This document shows positions 56,769-60,000 of a stretch of DNA of 60,000 nt, piece by piece (position 1 is the first letter of the stretch; each line of letters opens with the position of its first letter). The position numbers and the translations under genes are program-made. This DNA comes from Antedon mediterranea. Lineage: Eukaryota > Echinodermata > Crinoidea > Comatulida > Antedonidae. The stretch covers positions 751,001 through 811,000 of the forward strand of contig NC_092677.1 in the NCBI RefSeq assembly GCF_964355755.1, given 5' to 3'. Below the pieces are notes generated by a model. That model had not been told where the DNA came from. It did not search any database and saw nothing but the letters and a program-made list of their open reading frames with translations.

Positions 56769-57938
56769 ACTAGATTTGAACTCGTCACTACGGACGAGTT
56801 AGGTTATCCGCAGCGCAAAGGCCACGCGCACGTCATACGTTAAAATATTGCGCGCAGAAAAATGATTAAGTCATTGAAACAATTTCAGTGCGCTCTCTAT
56901 TTTTCGTCACGTCTGAGTATATACGGTATACACTATATACTGTATACGTACTACATACAGTGCAGAATAGGTGAAAATAAGTGACCAAAGTTATTGACGC
57001 TTTTGACCATGATGACGTCATCACAATTTTGAAAATGGTGAATCGTCCGAAAGATAATTGATAGAGCTAGACAACATATAAAAATGGGGGGAAATGGAAT
57101 ACAAATAAGTGGAGATGCGCTATATTAAATGTGACGAGCTACGAGGAAAGAGACAAAAATCATTTATTTTATATTCGAGTGGTCATACGATGACGTCACA
57201 ATGTCCGGTTAGCCATATTGATGCATGATTTGATATCTGCAACTAATCTACTACCAGAATATGTAATTATAAAAAAGTTCACCACGTAGTTTAGAATCTA
57301 TGACTGTTTAAAATAAGGCATAATTTTGACAAATTTTTGAACTTTTTCATCAAAAATGCGCGTAAATTGTTTAATTCTACGTGCTCGTATGACGTGATTT
57401 TAAGTCGAAATTGTTTGAAAGTTGGTAAATTTTCTAAAAAAGACAGGAAAAACAAAAATCAAGCAAAAAAATGATGTTTTTGCGCTACGTGCGCACGTGC
57501 GCGTAAAAAAATTGCGCACGGGTGGGAATTTTTGAAATGCTCAAAATGACATGAAACGCGTAGAAAGTTGATTAGAAATTGATTTTTCGCATTTTTAAAT
57601 TTTAAACGCGCGTGCGCGCGTAACTTTCTGTGAAACATGGCATTTTCTCTCCATAGAAAGTTAGCGCATGATATAAATTAAACTTTTGCCAAGTTTCAAT
57701 TTAAATGGTTTAATAGTTTTCGATCTAAATTAAATACGCGAAATTCATAAAATCGCGCGTAACTTACGCTGCGCAACTCGAACGGTACCGAAAACCTTAT
57801 TACGACATATTCAGATAGAGATCAATCTTCTGATAAAGTTACAAAATGTTATGTTGAGAAGATTTAGAGATATACGCGCAACAAAATTCTGGGAAAGAAA
57901 GAAGAATAAGAAAGAAAAAAAAAAAAAAAAAAAAAAAA
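56769..57938 (+). mobile_element. HINE family D, copy D4
   Basis: Intact ACTAGA, 5' hairpin and GGTTATCCGC. The body contains ATGATGACGTCATCAC and CGATGACGTCACAATG. It ends in a long A-run directly against D5, no 3' hairpin. Confidence 0.83.
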
Positions 57939-59087
57939 ACTAGATTTGAACTCGTCACTTCGGACGAGTTAGGTTATCCGCAGCGCAAAGGCCACGCGCA
58001 CGTCATACGTTAGAATATTGCGCGCAGAAAAACGATTATGCCATTGAAAAAATGTTAGTGCGCTCTCTATTTTGCGTCACGTCAAAGTATATACGGTATA
58101 CACTATATTCTGTATACGTACTACATACAGTGCAGAATAGGTGAAAATAAGGGACCCAAGTTATTGACGCTTTTGGACATGATGACGTCATCACAATTTC
58201 AAAAATGGTAGATTATGCGAAAGATAATTGATTGGCCTAGACAATATATGAAAATGGGGGGAAATGGAATACGGATAAGTGGAGATGCGCTCTATTAAAT
58301 GTGATGAGCTATGCGAAAGAGACAAAAATCCTATATTTTATATTCGAGTGGCCATACGATGACGTCATAATATTCGGTTAGCCATATCAATGCAAGATTC
58401 GATAAATACAACCCATCTACTTCCAGAATATGTAATTTTAAAAAAGTTCACCACGTAGTTTAGAATTTACGACTGTTTTAAGAAAGGCATAATTTTCACA
58501 AATTTTTGAACTTTTTCATGAAAAACGCACGCAAATTGTCCAATTCTACGTGCTCGTATGACGTGATTTTAAGGCAAAATTGATTGAAAATTTGTAAATT
58601 TACTATAAAAGGCTGAAAAAACAAAAATCAAGCAAAAAAATGATGTTTTTGTGCTACGTGCGCACGTGCGCGTAAAAAAATTGCGCACGCATGGGAATTT
58701 TTTTAATGCTAAAAATGACATGAAACGCGTAGAAAGTTGATTAGAAATTGATTTTTCGCATTTTGAAATTTTAAACGCGCGTGCGCGCGTAATTTTTTTG
58801 AAACATGCCATTTTTAATCCATAGAAAGTTTGCCCTTGATATAACTTAAATTTTCACTAAGGGTCAATACAAAATGACTTTTAGTTTTTAATCTATGATC
58901 AATCATTGAAATTCATAAAATCGCGCGTAACTTACGCTGCGCAACTCGGACGTGACCGAAAACCTTATTACGACATCTTCAGATAGAGGTCAATCTTCTG
59001 CTAAAGTTATATAATGTTATGTTTAGAAGATTTAGAGATACACTAGCAACAAAATTCTGGGAAAGAAAGAAGAACATAGAAAAAAAA
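57939..59087 (+). mobile_element. HINE family D, copy D5
   Basis: Intact 5' end with hairpin loop ACTTCG instead of ACTACG. It ends GGAAAGAAAGAAGAACATAG plus a short A-run against D6, no 3' hairpin. Confidence 0.83.
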
Positions 59088-60000
59088 ACTAGATTTGAAC
59101 TCGTCACTACGGACGAGTTAGGTTATCCGCAGCGCAAAAGCCACGTGCACGTCATACGTTAGAATATTGCGTGCAGAAAAACGATTATGCCACTGAAAAA
59201 AATGTTAGTGCGCCCTCTATTTTGTGTCACGTCTAAGTATATACGGTATACACTATATACTGTATACGTACTACATACAGTGCAGAATAGGTGAAAATAA
59301 GTGACCAAAGTTATTGACGCTTTTGGACATGATGACGTCATAACAATTTTAAAAATGGTGAATAAATCGAAAGATAATTGATTGACCTAGACAATATATA
59401 AAAATGGGGGGAAATGGAATACGGATAAGTGGAGATGCGCTCAATTAAATGTGATGAGCTATGACGAAAGAGACAAAAATCCTATATTTGATATTCGTGT
59501 GGCCATACGATGACGTCACAATGTCCGATTAGCCAAATCGATGATTGATTTGATATCTACAACTCATCTACATTCAGAATGTGTAATTTAAAAAAAGTTC
59601 ACCACGTAGTTTAGAATCTATGACTGTTTAAAAAAAGGCATAATTTTGACAAATTTTTGAACTTTTTCATCAAAAATGCGCGTAAATTGTTTAATTCTAC
59701 GTGCTCGTATGACGTGATTTTAAGTTGAAATTGTTTGAAAGTTGGTAAATTTACTAAAAAAGACAGGAAAAACAAAAATCAAGCAAAAAAAATGATGTTT
59801 TTGCGCTACGTGCGCACGCGCGCGTAAAAAAATTGCGCACGCGTGGGAATTTTTGAAATGCTCAAAATGACATGAAACGCGTAGAAAGTTGATTAGAAAT
59901 TGATTTTTCGCATTTTTAAATTTTAAACACGCGTGCGCGCGTAACTTTTTGTCAAACATGCAATTTTTAATCCATAGAAACTTTGCGCATTATATGACTT
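59088..60000 (+). mobile_element. HINE family D, copy D6 (runs off the window)
   Basis: Intact 5' end, with hairpin AACTCGTC-ACTACG-GACGAGTT and GGTTATCCGC. The body is open at the right edge, so whether the array ends in a 3' hairpin is not visible here. Confidence 0.8.

Overview
The window is eukaryotic, AT-rich animal DNA. It has an intron-split immunoglobulin-superfamily gene, a decayed non-LTR retrotransposon, a tRNA-headed SINE, several DNA transposons, and a very large block of Helentron-type (Helitron2) rolling-circle transposons. The frequent TAGGCCTA-like words and secreted Ig-domain genes would fit a marine deuterostome such as an echinoderm, but that host assignment is only an inference. 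There is no sign of bacterial gene organisation.

Left part (1-16578). Non-coding repeats occupy about 1-5960: a small fold-back element, a ~180-bp tandem repeat split by an 840-bp TA-flanked MITE, a 3-kb inverted repeat with ~640-bp arms, and a SINE. Five exons of one Ig-superfamily gene follow on the minus strand (10309 down to 6012). All four introns are in phase 1. The exons encode a signal peptide, a V-like Ig domain, two C2/I-like Ig domains and an Ig/PKD-like domain. Further right are a 1.8-kb non-autonomous DNA transposon (12061-13876) with clustered 15-bp subterminal repeats and an 8-bp target duplication, then a broken CR1/L2/Jockey-like LINE on the minus strand (about 14820-16578).

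Middle part (16579-44592). This is about 28 kb of head-to-tail non-autonomous Helentron copies (HINEs) of four related families, here called A (~1.41 kb), B (~1.55-1.63 kb), C (~1.6 kb) and D (~1.15 kb). Every complete copy starts with ACTAGA, then a short hairpin (core TCGTC/GACGA), then a short motif: GGTTATATGCAT in A, (G)GTTATCCGC in B, C and D. The same motif forms the arms of the 3' terminal hairpin of the same family. Most copies abut the next with no 3' hairpin. Hairpins appear only at certain breaks, sometimes stacked two or three deep. Families A and B carry a minus-strand tRNA-like sequence, followed in A by a T-run.

Right part (44593-60000). Directly after the last hairpins lies the coding region of an autonomous Helentron in two overlapping frames. 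ORF1 (44716-49632) has two cysteine-protease-like domains (a C76-like one and an OTU), an 18-residue basic repeat, a Cys-rich DUF6570-like region and the HUH half of Rep. ORF2 (49629-52934) has the Rep tyrosine motif, a complete PIF1-type helicase and an apurinic-type endonuclease. The element looks recently active: 2.7 thousand codons are open. It is probably dead in this copy because of a one-base frame break between the Rep HUH and Tyr motifs, a changed residue in the terminal endonuclease motif, and a lost 5' start. A ~390-bp tandem repeat follows, then a decayed relative of families C and D, then a new array of family D that runs off the right edge.

The parts fit one picture: an autonomous Helentron could supply Rep-helicase to surrounding hairpin-ended non-autonomous copies, which have accumulated as satellite-like arrays.
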